Shown: positions 35,901 through 45,454 of the stretch, one piece after another
Position numbering within the stretch: position 1 is the stretch's first letter
Layout: the number at the start of each line of letters is the position of its first letter
Source: Apoda limacodes
Taxonomy: Eukaryota > Arthropoda > Insecta > Lepidoptera > Limacodidae
Reading direction: 5' to 3'
NCBI GenBank assembly: GCA_946406115.1
Contig: OX291541.1
Span: 20,987,908 to 21,051,907 of the forward strand
DNA: 64,000 nt
Translations under genes and position numbers: made by a program
The notes under the pieces: generated by a model
Told to the model about the DNA's origin: nothing
Database searches by the model: none
The model's input: only the letters and a program-made list of their open reading frames with translations

Positions 35901-38852
35901 AACAGTAAGTTAAAGAATACAATCAAGTTATTTGTTTTAATAAATATATAATAAACCTTTGGCATTTTTTAAAAGTACATAATGAATAAAAAAACAACGA
36001 AAATTGTTGTTTAACAAAATAATTAGATAGGTACTTACATTATAACAGTATTCTTTATGGTCATCACTGACAACAAAAGAGTGGTGTAATTATTTAGGCG
36101 ACGACAATTTTTTTATACTTTAAAAGAAAAACCAACCTCTTTTCTTCTTTAGGGTTCCTTAGTTTCCTTCCTTATAGTTTCGCCACGTTCCTATCCGCAG
36201 CCTAGCTCAACATAACCATCTTTTCAAACTAAGTCAATTCGTTTATTAATAACCGCATTATATTTTAGTTTCTTAATAATTTAATTTAATAATTTCTAAT
36301 AATCAATGTATTGAAGATCAAGCCTTTGTACTTTAAAAGCGAAATGAAGATCTTCATGAGATCTGTCACTTCTATGAAAAAACTTCTAGTCTATGAACAA
36401 TAGTTTCGGACACATAACCATTTTAAAGAGAATAAAGATAATTAATATCTCATAGCCAAATATGATATCTCATGTTAAAAAATTGCAATCTAATATTTTT
36501 TTTTATGTCGCTCCTTTTTTGTATATTAGTTTATAATTTTGACTTAGATTTGAACATCATTGTATTGTAAATAGCATCTCGGAAAAAATGCGTTAAAAAT
36601 TGTTTTTTATAATTATAAACAATTGTTTCACATTCAAATTTGTGGTGAGATGACGAGCTTTCACAGTGATGTATAACTTACCAGTGTCAAAGAAAGATGT
36701 GAAATTTTGGTGAGACCCTCTTATACAATAAATTATGAAAAACACTTATTTTAATATTTGGCGTTATTACACCTAACAGACAAGGTGTTATTATTAGAAT
36801 CCGGTTATTATTAGAAATTAATCAATACAATATTGTCCAAACATTTCTAACCTAATATAAATAAACACTTAATAAAAGAAACATATAAAAATGTTGCTAA
36901 CTTCTGTAAACGCCAAGTCCATTTAGGTATCAAGATTTCTCCGATTTTCAAAAAGTTTCTGAAACTACCTATAATCAGTATTTCGTAGGTATTGCGAGTT
37001 TTTTAACCAAAAAAAGTTTTTCAAAAAGTAATCGTGGCTGAATTATAAACACATAATTTGGCGCCGATGGGCGTCTACCGCATTTGGCAAGGAACAAAAA
37101 AGACGCCGTTCGGTGCTTGTCGCAATGTGAGGTTTAATATCTATCCTAACCTTAATAATATCTTTAATTTCCTCTTCGTACGAAGCGGATTGCAAATTGC
37201 AAAAATGTTATTAATGTGCAAAAATATACAGATACCTACTTAAGTAATTATAAGCTATTATTAGAACAATTTTATTGTTTGTAGGTTAAATATGGCTGTC
37301 TGTCTGCTAAAAACGGCCACTTTTAGTTAACCAGGCTAGAAATCGCAGATTGATCTAAAAAAAAATACATAATGTTTCAAAAAATCGCCAATTATGTTTT
37401 TGTAGAAGCACATTTACTAAATTAGCTTTCTTCAAAAAGTAAAAATAAAAATGTCCATTGGCGTCGCAAGTACACGACAAGTATCTTCCTAATATTTTTA
37501 ATCATAAATTAAGTACTTTTTTCACCAATATTATCTACAGGTACTTTTAATCGGCGTCGCGTTAGAACGTCTGAATGACAGTAGAGCTGATGCAGCGTAT
37601 GTCCGGGCGGTGGCGTTAGCGCCTGAAGATCCTCTCATCAGACTCAACCTGGCCGGCAGACACGCGCGAGCTGGGAGACTTGACAAGGCTTTAGAAGAGG
37701 CACTCTTTACAGCACAATTGCTACAGAAAACTGAAAAACCAGATCCGCAGGTAACCTCAATGGCTACAATTGTCTCTTCTCTACCCTGTGTCAATATCCA
37801 TATCCAATCCCGATGCCTGATTCAAACCAAGCCGGAATCGTGATAACCTCATCAGCCTTATTTATACGTCCCCACTGTTGGGGCATGGCCTACCCTCACC
37901 AAGGGTGATATGGGACATTGTCCACGTGCGGGCCCAGTGGGGATTGTAGACTTCACGAAACTCTCTTTATTTTTTTTTGACGTATTGTTTCCTCACGATA
38001 TTTGCCAACACCGCAAGCCAGTGCTGTAAATAATCAATGTCCGTGAGAAATTAAGAAAAAAGACTCATTGGTACACGCCGGGTTTGAACCTCCGCCGCTC
38101 AGAACACAAGATGACATCGTAACCCCTTGGCAACCACCGTCGTAGACGTCGTTTAGCTGTTTAAATTTGAAATATGCTAGGTTTTTTCTGTGCGACAAAA
38201 TTGCTTCAAGTGTTTCAAGCGTTCACAGGCTACGGTGACAGCTTACGATCAGGCGGATCGCAAGCATGTTTGCCACCTTAGTAAGCACTAAGCTAAGTTT
38301 AAAAAAACCTAATTGGACTACTTGCCTTTGTTTTTTATTTTATAAGTCATAAGTATATAATTCATAATGTAAGTAACATTGCATTTTGGCAAGACTTACT
38401 AAGCGTATCGTAACTAATCTATAAATCTCGCATACATTAAGCTTTGGCCTGTATTCAAGAAAGGAACAAACGAACTCCTTCTTTCTTTTTTATTTATGGA
38501 TATTTTAGATTTTCTTTAGTGTAGTTTGTTAGACGACCATATTTCAAAATTTCACAATATGCTATTATGCAAATGTTTTATTCCAAACCACTTTTATAAA
38601 ATATAAGCGTTTTTTTACTTGAATTTCCTAAATAAAACGAAAACCGTATGTATGTAGATACAGCATTGTTATTTGTTTGTTTTAATTTTTTAGCTGGCTA
38701 GTTCCTTGGCAACATTAATGGCAACATTGCGTGAGGCCGGCGTTGAGGTTACAAACATACCAGAAGAGCTTCAAGAGAGAGCGGCTGACGAAAGAGAAAT
38801 AGGAGACACTTTACATGACGAAGAACACCTGTTGGCTGCTGATGAAGTTTAG
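20973..38852 (+). CDS. BBS4: Bardet-Biedl syndrome 4 protein (BBSome subunit), nine exons
   Basis: TPR-repeat subunit of the BBSome, the coat that moves membrane proteins into and out of cilia. Exons: 20973-20996, 21878-22045, 23298-23410, 31961-32055, 32900-33062, 33375-33651, 35213-35368, 37541-37750, 38694-38852. All introns are GT-AG, phases agree, and the product is about 454 residues (human 519). Matches recalled from human BBS4 include KNWLLHARYVRGE (human KQNWLIHLHYIRKD), LGLALLSKKKYVA (IGMCFFGKKKYVA) and AHNLGLVLL (LYNLGLVHL). Exon 1 encodes only MRNSFNKM before a strong GTACGT donor. The tail is shorter and more acidic than in vertebrates. The X-box upstream fits ciliary expression, which in insects is mostly in chordotonal and olfactory neurons. 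Introns carry Prx6 and many transposons. Confidence 0.92.
22308..22606 (+). mobile_element. LINE-A 3'-end fragment in BBS4 intron 2
   Basis: Starts at the coding tail (CATGGCTACTTTCTACCATC) and runs through the 3' words GGCGGACCGTAAGCTTGTTT to an A-run. It is 5'-truncated and its coding tail contains stops. Confidence 0.8.
23475..23900 (+). repeat. Dispersed repeat with an internal tandem duplication
   Basis: A roughly 145-base unit beginning CACCCGCCCTAAATTTAGTT (23582) is repeated from about 23726 (CACCCGTCCTAAATTCGGTT). Both contain ATTTCAACGG and CTCCTCAATTATAGAAAAA, then CGGGACTCAAACT and CTCCATGC. The end GTGGAGAGGTAACAGAC is typical of lepidopteran repeats. The head at 23478 (ACGGCCAAGTGCG) belongs to the GGCCAAGTG family. 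Confidence 0.55.
24017..24480 (-). pseudogene. Degenerate fragment of a multicopy arthropod protein family
   Basis: Minus-strand frames contain FIGPDIRKLV, LERAAW-like SPIEKNAWLAFVDV, and then, in another frame, INFLHHLSFFPVN, GSVSDEQGERFHHEI and YQGRW. I recognise the FLHSHL...VSDEHGERFHQ...RYQG wording as a recurrent, probably transposon-related insect protein family whose function I cannot name. Frameshifts and a stop separate the parts, so this copy is broken. It lies in BBS4 intron 3. Confidence 0.5.
25001..27049 (+). mobile_element. LINE-A, 5'-truncated copy
   Basis: Same family as 13690-16453, starting within the region between endonuclease and reverse transcriptase. Recognisable motifs are HKSSGPDGIS, VPKKGD, YGFRHGRSTGDLLVYLTHRWA, SLDIVKAFDQVWH and the [17 protein letters not shown] tail. 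[10 protein letters not shown] and YADDST are disrupted by frameshifts and a stop. The 3' end is CCGTGTGCTTGTTTGCCACC plus A-run. Located in BBS4 intron 3. Confidence 0.85.
27050..28225. other. Intronic spacer upstream of Prx6; TAGC-rich block, no gene seen
   Basis: From 27260 to 28020 the sequence is richer in G+C and in GCTAG/CTTAGC words (GTAGCATGCTTAGCGCTTAG, CTACTTAGCGCCTAG). This suggests an unclassified MITE-like repeat, but I did not find clear ends. The last 200 bases are A-rich and may include the Prx6 promoter. Confidence 0.4.
28259..28930 (+). CDS. Prx6: 1-Cys peroxiredoxin (Prx6 type), intronless, nested in BBS4
   Basis: Thiol peroxidase that reduces hydrogen peroxide and phospholipid hydroperoxides, usually cytosolic. 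The 223-residue uninterrupted frame is the family's normal length. The peroxidatic Cys44 lies in HPSDFTPVCTTE. HDWLGDSWG keeps the His23 and Ser29 positions of the GxSxG phospholipase A2 site of mammalian PRDX6. The C-terminal half has LSILYPATTGRNFDEILR, VATPVDWK and YLRMTPCPKL. I chose the ATG at 28259 because MLLLGDIFPNF matches the family start; an in-frame ATG at 28241 would add six residues. AATAAA lies 41 bases after the stop. It sits on the same strand inside BBS4 intron 3 and has no introns, so it may be an ancient retrocopy, yet no disabling change is visible. Confidence 0.93.
   Translation: MLLLGDIFPNFHANTTEGQIDFHDWLGDSWGILFSHPSDFTPVCTTELARVIKLVPEFTKRNVKVIGLSCDSISSHVEWCKDIMSYADCSDEVFPYPIIEDKSRELAVKLGMLDKDELDSAGIALTARAVFIVDTNKKFRLSILYPATTGRNFDEILRVLDSMQLTDKAKVATPVDWKVGDPCMVLPTVPEDQENQVFPQGVKAITVPSGKRYLRMTPCPKLK
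28971..28976 (+). terminator. Polyadenylation signal AATAAA of Prx6
   Basis: AATAAA begins 41 bases after the Prx6 stop codon, in the intron of BBS4. No long A-tract or clear direct repeat follows, so a recent retroposition is not supported. Confidence 0.6.
30318..30557 (+). mobile_element. LINE-A 3'-end fragment, diverged
   Basis: Carries CCCTTAAGTTTGAGGAGAGA and the tail words TTGCAAGTGTCTATAGGCT and CTTGCTTGCCACCTTGTTAG, with internal deletions and an A-run. More diverged than the other copies. Confidence 0.7.
31070..31205 (+). repeat. Lepidopteran SINE-like fragment
   Basis: Phrases such as ACATCATGAGGAAACCTGCA and CCGCATTGGGGCTGCGTGTG followed by GGACTATGGCCTAA are typical of a widespread lepidopteran SINE body. 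No head with A and B boxes is seen here. Confidence 0.5.
32250..32570. mobile_element. Foldback MITE with about 110-bp near-perfect inverted arms
   Basis: The left arm 32250-32363 and right arm 32461-32570 are reverse complements. I count only one substitution, one 4-bp indel and a change near the inner end. They begin CTTGCTTTTCTTAAAACATT and end at the words ATATCCAC/GTGGATAA around a 97-base loop. The RNA would fold into one very long hairpin. No coding frame. Located in BBS4 intron 4. Confidence 0.8.
33850..34320. other. BBS4 intron 6 sequence with repeat-like pieces
   Basis: The block contains AGCAAGGGCGTAGCCAGCTT and related words that look repeat-derived, but I could not place them in a family. 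The 93-residue frame at 33848-34129 shows no recognisable domain. Confidence 0.3.
34510..35020 (+). mobile_element. LINE-A internal fragment in BBS4 intron 6
   Basis: Aligns by eye to the reverse-transcriptase part of the family: GTAGCCTTGACACAGCGAAG (SLDTAKAFDR), then ATGGACATTAATGCTAGTGT (the VPQGSVLS motif), TATGCAGATGACAGTACTGG (YADDST), ending near CTAAGAGCCTTGGGATC. Deletions are present and the usual 3' tail is missing. Confidence 0.75.
35369..37540. other. BBS4 intron 7; no gene seen
   Basis: A+T-rich intron sequence without a convincing exon, SINE or LINE. Frames of 61-96 residues here are low complexity. Confidence 0.45.
37857..38150 (-). mobile_element. tRNA-derived SINE (family 2)
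   Basis: On the minus strand GGAGGTTCAAACCCGGCGTG provides a B-box-like element near the head, and GTCTACAATCCCCACTGGGC with CCCCAACAGTGGGGACG forms the body. Its sequence differs from family 1. Located in the last BBS4 intron. Confidence 0.6.
38203..38296 (+). mobile_element. LINE-A 3'-end fragment
   Basis: TTTCAAGCGTTCACAGGCTA, GGTGACAGCTTACGATCAGG and CATGTTTGCCACCTTAGTAA match the family tail with about 10-15% difference by eye. It covers under 100 bases. Confidence 0.65.
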
Positions 38853-38932
38853 CTTAACATTGTTGTACTTTTGTTAAACAAAATATACGATAAAAAAGTT
38901 TATATATCAGATATATGTCGTTTGATTAAATT

Positions 38933-39180
38933 ATTATTATTATTTTTAGGTCATTACACCAGATGGCGCTGTCCATCTGGTCTCAAACTAAGCTAAGCTT
39001 GTACTATCGATACCAGATAACGGACACAAATACATGCAATACCCTTTTATTTTTGTAAAAACATACATATGATACATAGAAAACACCCAGCCTCAAGGCA
39101 AACACATATTTGTATCACATAAATGTTTGTCCTGTGCGGGAATCGAATCTACGACCCTACAGCAGTCGGGTCATTTTCCA
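38933..39180 (-). mobile_element. tRNA-derived SINE (family 1), diverged
   Basis: Minus-strand B-box region GATTCGATTCCCGCACAGG and body words AACATTTATGTGATACAAAT and CGTTATCTGGTATCGATAGT match the copies at 6306 and 12111, with an ATA-repeat tail. It starts 81 bases after the BBS4 stop codon, so it may lie within the BBS4 3' UTR or just beyond it. Confidence 0.7.
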
Positions 39181-39454
39181 CTGGTACAAATCAAGTATAA
39201 TGCTAAGTTGTCATGTCATGAGCTAGCTTTTGGTCTCGGCTTAATCCACGTACAATTTGACTGCAATAAAGATGGTGTTTTTATTCAATACATGGCTATC
39301 GTGCAGTAGTCATTAAAATACCCTTTACATGGCGCTCAGTTGATATCGAGTTATTACCGTAAATATGAGTACATAAAAACCGGGATGGTGCTTTTTATGT
39401 TGAACCGTCTAGTAATTGCTGTAGAGCGCGTCTAAACATTTAATAATACGACCT

Positions 39455-39510
39455 AGGTTGCTGTTTTAGCAGTCGAAGGTTCGGCCCCATATGGAGTAGG
39501 GTACACTGGG
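39455..39510 (+). repeat. Tiny LINE-A remnant
   Basis: CGAAGGTTCGGCCCCATATG and GAGTAGGGTA resemble the LINE-A words CGCAAGTTCGACCCCATATG and GAGTACTGCT. The match is under 50 bases. Confidence 0.4.
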
Positions 39511-39734
39511 TACGGTAGTGACAGTCGTCATAACAGCGAAGCTATACGGTACGCGGGGAAGGGTGCAAGGGGATAGAGAAGCGGCGTGCAAATCAGAACG
39601 CATTACCAAGTATTGCGTCAGTCAGCGCGTAACGGTAACGTAACTAGGAGCCCACATTGCTTGGTACACCAGTGGCACCACGGTTAGTTTTTTCTAACCG
39701 TAGTACACCAGTAGTTGCATGTATGCGATAAATA

Positions 39735-39960
39735 CACGTTTTTTCTTTCTTTCTTTCTACTTTTTAACCGACTTCAAAAAAAGAGGAGGTTCTCAGTTTG
39801 ATCTGTATGTATGAATGAATATATGTTTGTATGAATGTATGTTTGTCCGCCAGTATCTCGCGTTTGGCTTAACCGATTTTGATGCGGTTTTCTTTCTAAT
39901 ATTTTTTAACCGACTTCAAAAAAAGGAGTACCACGGTTAACAAACGAGTAAATTTAAGTT
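39735..39960 (+). repeat. TTTC microsatellite and ACCGACTTCAAAAAA repeat
   Basis: A (TTTC)n run is followed by two copies of TTTTTAACCGACTTCAAAAA (near 39764 and 39905) around a TATG-rich piece. The same ACCGACTTCAAAAA word is common in lepidopteran repeats, and a variant occurs near 46208. Confidence 0.5.
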
Positions 39961-40369
39961 TAGTTAACGTTTTGACTGATTCTAAGAAGACTTTTAAAAT
40001 AATGAAAGATATTACAGTTTAATAATATATAATATAGAATACGGAACATTCGGTGCGTAAATCGTACTCTGTCTTGACCAAAGACAAAAACGATTTGTTT
40101 AAGTATTTTATAAAATGAAATTGAATTTACTATCGTTAAAAAACAGTTTATGACTTTACAGAAAAATGAGATTTTTGATATATTTACTCGCTTTCAAACT
40201 CTGCATCTTACCATTAGAGGTAGGTGAGTACAGAACTTTACCTCATAATGCAATGGAAACCGAAATATCTAATAGAAGCATTTACTTGTGGCTTCCCCCG
40301 CTTTGGTGATCAGCGGCAGATTACCTACTAATGGCTCAATTGGTTGCTCCATTGCGTTGCGACCCTATA

Positions 40370-41230
40370 GCGATGATAGAAACTAGCCGTGGGCATCATT
40401 TCGAACAATAACACAACCCATTCTACAAGCGGTAGAACACAGACAGGGAGGCAAAATCTCTCCTCAGACTTAAGGGCTCGATACGGCAAGTGAGTTTGGA
40501 AACGTCCACAATTTTAAGACCCCGTCGTTGAACCGAGTCAAAAGGGCCAAGCTAGTATTCGGGTGCACTATCGCCCAGAGACGGCAGCAGTACTCCATAT
40601 GGGGCCGGACTTGCGACTTGCAAAGTAGCAACCTTTGCCCCGACGTGAAGTACTGCTTCGCTGGGTTGAGTATACAAAGTCTTTTGGACGCCAGCTTCAC
40701 CTTGTCTAGCAAGTGATCTCGGAACTGAACATCGCTGGAGATGTCAACACCAATGCTCTTGGAGATGAAGAGGGGAGTGTTCCGGAATTGTGGGGCCACA
40801 GTGAAAGGGGTTTTTTTAGTGGTGAACGCGCAGAATTGTGTCTTTGTAGGGTTGAATCGGACCAAGTTACGCCCCGTGTAATAAGCGTCTCCGGTACTGT
40901 CATCTGCCTAGCAATGTATGTTGTTGTTGTCCAACATGTCATTGGTATGCAGAAAAACAGCGTAGGGACAGCACAGAGTCTTGCGGGATACCAGCATTAA
41001 TTTCCATGCTCTCAGAGCAACTACCGTCAACTACGGCTCGTATGCGTCTGCCGGACAAAAGGCTAGCCACCTTTTCGCACAAACCCTCGGGCACTCCGTA
41101 AGATGGCAACTTCGATAGAAGACCCGGTGCCAGACCCGATCGATCGCCTTTACTATAACTACAGTTCCAAAAACAGTTCTTGGGGTTTTAAGGTCATCTG
41201 CGCTGATCGTTGCAGTATTCACCTATTAGT
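40370..41230 (-). mobile_element. LINE-A copy, inverted and truncated
   Basis: Read on the minus strand it contains KAIDRVWHRV, the VPQGSV region in broken form, VRFNPTKTQFCAFTTKKTPF, GVDISSDVQFRDHLLDKVKL, SQVRPHMEYCCRLWA, and at its far end the SLRRDF tail. Stops and frameshifts are frequent and no 3' tail was seen. Confidence 0.8.
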
Positions 41231-41339
41231 CCCTTACCGTGCATGCGTTTGCTCGCGTTCGCAGATTGGTTTTTATTTTAAACGGGATTAGCGAAATATG
41301 TAATATTTTATTGACGAATTTCTAAGCACACTTAAGTAT

Positions 41340-41620
41340 CGGCCAAGTGCAAATGGGACTCGCGCACCGACGGTTCCTTACTTGTTAATGTTGGTAACAT
41401 TTACCTAATTTAAAGACACGAACAAAAAGTGTGCCGCTAAACGGTCACCTATCTAATTACTGACCAAGCCCGACGTTGCACAACTTTCAATATTGTTTCC
41501 AAGAAACTGTTTTGCTTAATAATAGCTAGATGGTGCTGTAACGGTGATTTAAGACGGTAAATGGCTCGGATCCGTCTCACACTTGGCCGGTTTTTATTAT
41601 TTGTTAGTATTCTTTAGTGC
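41340..41620. repeat. GGCCAAGTG-family repeat, copy 1
   Basis: Runs from CGGCCAAGTGCAAATGGGAC to CACTTGGCCGGTTTTTATTA. The interior words GTGTGCCGCTAA, GGTCACCTATCTAATTACTG and AGCTAGATGGTGCTGTAACG recur in the copy at 42050-42330. Inverted ends suggest a DNA transposon derivative. Confidence 0.55.
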
Positions 41621-41939
41621 TCACACACGCTATGATCACAGCAAGATTGAAGCTTGTGAGTGTTTTTACGATAAATTTGTAACCTGTGCCGCCAAGCGCC
41701 GCTCTCGTATTCTTTTAATGGAATTTCTCAAACGCATCGTATCAATCGAAAAATGGTTTGCGCTTACCTGCAATATTTTTAAATGAGCTATCCAACGACA
41801 AGCAAGCTATCCACACTATGGGGTAGATCTGAAAAAAATATTCATCCCCACGAAACGTATGGGGGAGGTACTCTAAAATTATTTTTTTACCACTTTGTTG
41901 GCCTTATTAATATGCATAGGTACCAATGCCAAATTACAG

Positions 41940-42340
41940 CTTTCTAGTACAAATGGTCTCCGAGCTAAACCGCGGACAGATAGACTGACCCACAAACGGG
42001 CGGACGGTCATGGCGAAACTAAAAGGATTCCTTCTTGAGTACGAAACCCTAAAAACCAGCCAAGTGTTTGAATTTCAGTCCGACTCGCACTTAATAAAGA
42101 CTGATATTAATAACACGCATGTATAATTAGTAAAAGTGTGCCGCTAAGAGGTCACCCATCTAATTACTGACCTAGCCTGACGATCCTTAACTTTGAATAT
42201 TTTTTCCAACAAGCAAAAGTGTTACTGTTTCTCTTACAAATAACTAGATGGCGGTGTAACAGTAATTTAAGATGGTAATGGCTCGGGCCCGTCTCACGCT
42301 TGGCCGGTTTTTATTATTTTTTGATATACTTTAGAGTTCG
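41940..42340. repeat. GGCCAAGTG-family repeat, copy 2
   Basis: Includes AGCCAAGTGTTTGAATTTCA, GTCCGACTCGCAC, GTGTGCCGCTAAGAGGTCAC, AACTAGATGGCGGTGTAACA and TTGGCCGGTTTTTATTATTT. It parallels copy 1, which lies about 0.7 kb to the left in the same orientation. Confidence 0.55.
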
Positions 42341-42589
42341 CACTATTTTTCACTGTCTTTCTTTTTAATCTTTACTTTTTTTTATTTGTTAAATTTTTTG
42401 GTATAATGATAACACATATTTTGTGAAAACTTCAGAATTCTACCTATTTCGGTCTAAAAGAACCCTTTAATGGTCAGAAAGACAGACACTACAGATAGAC
42501 AGCGTAGGACAGATAGACAGCGTAGGCTTAGTAATTTAGGGCTCCGTTGGCACCCTATGGGTACGGACCCTAAAAAGGGGCGAAAAATA

Positions 42590-42865
42590 TTGTACATTTA
42601 AACACTTAACACTTATATGACTCCGCGTAAGCCGTCGTTGCAGCCTGAAAACGTCTACTTCTGAACGGAGGCCTCCCGCATATGTCTCCAAAACGGCCGG
42701 CCCTGAGCCGCACTTGTCCATTGACTTCCTGCAGCTCTAACCAGGTCGTCTGTCCACCTAGTAGGAGAACGTCTCACGCTACGCTTTCCGATCCGTGGCT
42801 GCCCACTGCTTCTTTAGCTCGCAAACTGTTTGAGCTAATTTTGGCTCACTTACAGCCCGCATAGG
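42590..42865 (-). mobile_element. RTE-type LINE C-terminal fragment
   Basis: Minus-strand translation gives ELKKQW-like SQTVCELKKQWAAT, then PTRWTDDLVRAAGSQWTSAA and FWRHMREASVQK across stops, the usual C-terminal wording of RTE reverse transcriptases. The plus-strand 60-residue frame at 42682 is its antisense shadow. Confidence 0.65.
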
Positions 42866-43084
42866 TAAACTAAAAAAATGTATGTAATAGTATGTAGCAT
42901 GTTTAAAAATGTTTATATTGTGTTAAGTTAAGTGTTGTATTGTGACAAGCCTGCTTTAATTCTAAAAATTTCGTTTCCCAACCCTTTAAAATATTCGTAC
43001 CTACATAAATTAATGAGAAGGTATTCTCAATTTCTCAATCTCCCGACAAAAAAACTTAGATTTACAAGGGTATTTTACTTTACA

Positions 43085-43565
43085 GAGCAAAATCAGGTTA
43101 AAGGGTGATACTAGTGAAAACGAAAGTGAAGATGACGATGAACGCACAGCGAGATTAATAGTATTGCCCCCTCTTATAATTGGATATGATGAACTTTATA
43201 CCGATTCCAATGAAGAACCCAAGGAGCTAAAAAAGACAACAAAGAATACAGGTTCGAAAGAGATTATCTATAACCATCATAACAGCCAAAATGATGCTGA
43301 AAATACAAAGGAACCTGAAGATAAGAAATCGAATCAACCTTCGAAAGAAAATGAGTCTCGAGATACTTTGATTCAGAAACAATACAGTATAACAGAACCA
43401 AACGAAGAATACGAAGATGATGGGGTCAAGGAAACAGACAAAAAAATTAAATATCAAGAATCAGATCAAAAAACCATGGTAGAGGATAAAGAGCCAACCG
43501 TTTTGTCTCAAACAAATAATGCAGAAAAAAAATCTAACATTCGCAAACGCAAACGTCAACCATAA
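43085..43565 (+). CDS. 3'-terminal exon of an unrecognised gene (acidic/Lys-rich tail)
   Basis: A good acceptor (ACTTTACAG, 43076-43084) opens a frame of about 159 residues. It starts SKIRLKGDTSENESEDDDER, continues LIVLPPLIIGYDELY, and ends in a long Glu/Lys/Asn/Gln-rich stretch with basic IRKRKRQP at the C-terminus, perhaps a nuclear signal. The tail looks disordered. AATAAA follows 93 bases after the stop. No upstream exon could be found between BBS4 and this point because that interval is mostly repeats. It may be the end of a gene with a long 5' intron, or a decayed copy. I do not recognise the family. Confidence 0.5.
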
Positions 43566-43657
43566 ATATTGGAAAAGAATTGAGTATTTTAACTACCATA
43601 GTACGTGGTACAAATACGTAGGTACGAAATTTTACGGTTTAAATTTTGGAATTATTA

Positions 43658-43663
43658 AATAAA
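43658..43663 (+). terminator. Polyadenylation signal for the 43085-43565 exon
   Basis: AATAAA in ATTAAATAAAACAG, 93 bases after the stop codon. It supports the reading of a true 3' exon. Confidence 0.45.
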
Positions 43664-44478
43664 ACAGTGTTTCGTATTAAAGCAACCTTGTAAGAAATAT
43701 ATGTACATCATACGACTTTATTTACACAATACTCACATATCGCGCGGTGAAAATTGGAGTATCCTTAAAAGTAACGGCAATTAGAAACGGTGATTCTGAA
43801 TTTGATAAATTTTCATTATATTTACTAAATGTTACATCTTCATTGGGTCACAGACCAGTAACATAAAAAAGATGAAGACTCCTTTGAATGTTCACCATCT
43901 ACTGATTAATGCATCACTTTATTATAATAAGATAACTTTAACTAGGATTAACATTGTGATCTGAGAAACTAAGAATTCGCAAGACGAAAAGACAAATCTT
44001 AAACTAAGATAAGTAATGTCTTTTGACATATTGACCTTCAGTTTACAATATAGGAGAAATCAATACTATACAACTAAAGAGTGAATATTTTTCTATGAAT
44101 TCTATGTGCGTTATTTCTATATATGTGCCAGTTTATCTCTAGATCTACTGGATCAATTTAAAAAATCTTGAACTGTTTGAAAGCAAAGATTATTCCAGAT
44201 TTGTATTGCAAAGTTGAGGGATCCGGAAGATACGAGTATGAGGTGGCGCAGTGCCTAACGGCAAAGTCATTACCATTTTCTCAAACTAAGATGTAATTAC
44301 TCTTACTGTTCGAGGAATTAAAAGTGGACTTCCGATGAGAAATAGACTTGGCTCGACACTCTGCTACAGTAAAGGTGATAGCACTTCATCCTTTACATAT
44401 GGAAGATGACTTTTGAGAGGAAACGGACACAAGGATTGACTTCTCCTGAATGTTATTGTTGAAATTTTTGGTAGGGTA

Positions 44479-45054
44479 GACCGAGGCGAATCGGATCAAT
44501 TTTTATTTGAGAACATAAAAAACATACTAAAGTGTCATAAATGTAACTTTTATTGACAAAATGGTAATCATTAACTATACAGCTACGCAATATTCATTTT
44601 CAAACTTCAATTATTTATAAATTCTTCAAAATAATTACAAAAACCGTGAAAGACAGAAACATCCGAATCGCCCCAATTCTTGGGGCGAATGGGATCATAC
44701 ACAACATATAACGAAATTAAATTTCTCTAAATACTATGAACTTTGGAATCATTGACAATATAAATAATGACTAATGACATCAATATTTATCTGTAGCTCA
44801 TAAATCACATAAAAACAGGCCTTTTTTCCCTCCCATATCAGTACATTTTTCGTGGCACCATTCTTCGTATGCAAGTTAGGTTAACTCTTTGAAGAGAGCC
44901 TTATTTACGGCTTTTCTTATTTTTTCTTGACACCATTCTCCGGCATTTGTTTTTCTTTTGTACGTGCGAACCATCTACAATAAAATAAAATGTATAAATA
45001 TGCATAAATACAAAAAAAGGCACTTTGAAAAAGTGATCCGATTCGCCCCCGATG
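44479..45054 (-). mobile_element. pogo/Tigger-like MITE with a truncated transposase start
   Basis: The left end CGAGGCGAATCGGATCA and the reverse complement of the right end CGGGGGCGAATCGGATCA form terminal inverted repeats. Inside, a minus-strand frame at 44876-44974 begins MVRTYKRKTNAGEW, the typical start of the pipsqueak-type DNA-binding domain of pogo-like transposases, and stops after 32 residues. The rest of the transposase is missing. A further inverted pair (CGAATCGCCCCAATT / TTGGGGCGAATGGG) sits near 44665-44698. Confidence 0.6.
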
Positions 45055-45375
45055 ACGTGATCCGAATAACCCCAAATTAATGACTTTTCAAATGAATATT
45101 TTACACATTACACATTGTTAAAACCATTTTCTTTGCGAAAGAGCAACGGGGTAAAAGCTCGTACAAAAATGAAAACTAATTTAGAATTTATACTTTTTAT
45201 ACTGGTCATTTAACGGTAGAGATAGTTCCCGCAGGAATCGAATTGTGATGACCAAAACCCGCAGGCAGTGTCGCGAGAAAAAGCTAGTTCAAAGTCCTCT
45301 GACAATAGTCCACTGAGAAAACAATATGTGTTATTAAAATCCCACAGTAACTCCTATTATAGAACAACTGATCAC

Positions 45376-45381
45376 TTTATT
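45376..45381 (-). terminator. Polyadenylation signal after the serpin-like exon
   Basis: AATAAA on the minus strand, 74 bases past the stop of the 45455-45841 frame. Confidence 0.35.
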
Positions 45382-45454
45382 TATATAGGGTGTAAATTTG
45401 AGACAGGTCGGTAAGTACCTAAGGGGTAATTGTTACAGTTACAGGGAAATTGTG

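Noticed and set aside
41583..41786. 67-residue plus-strand frame as an exon
   Set aside because: Its first part lies in the GGCCAAGTG repeat, and I found no partner exon or family match for the CAAKRRSRILLMEF segment.
42682..42864. 60-residue plus-strand frame
   Set aside because: Antisense shadow of an RTE LINE fragment that reads clearly on the minus strand.
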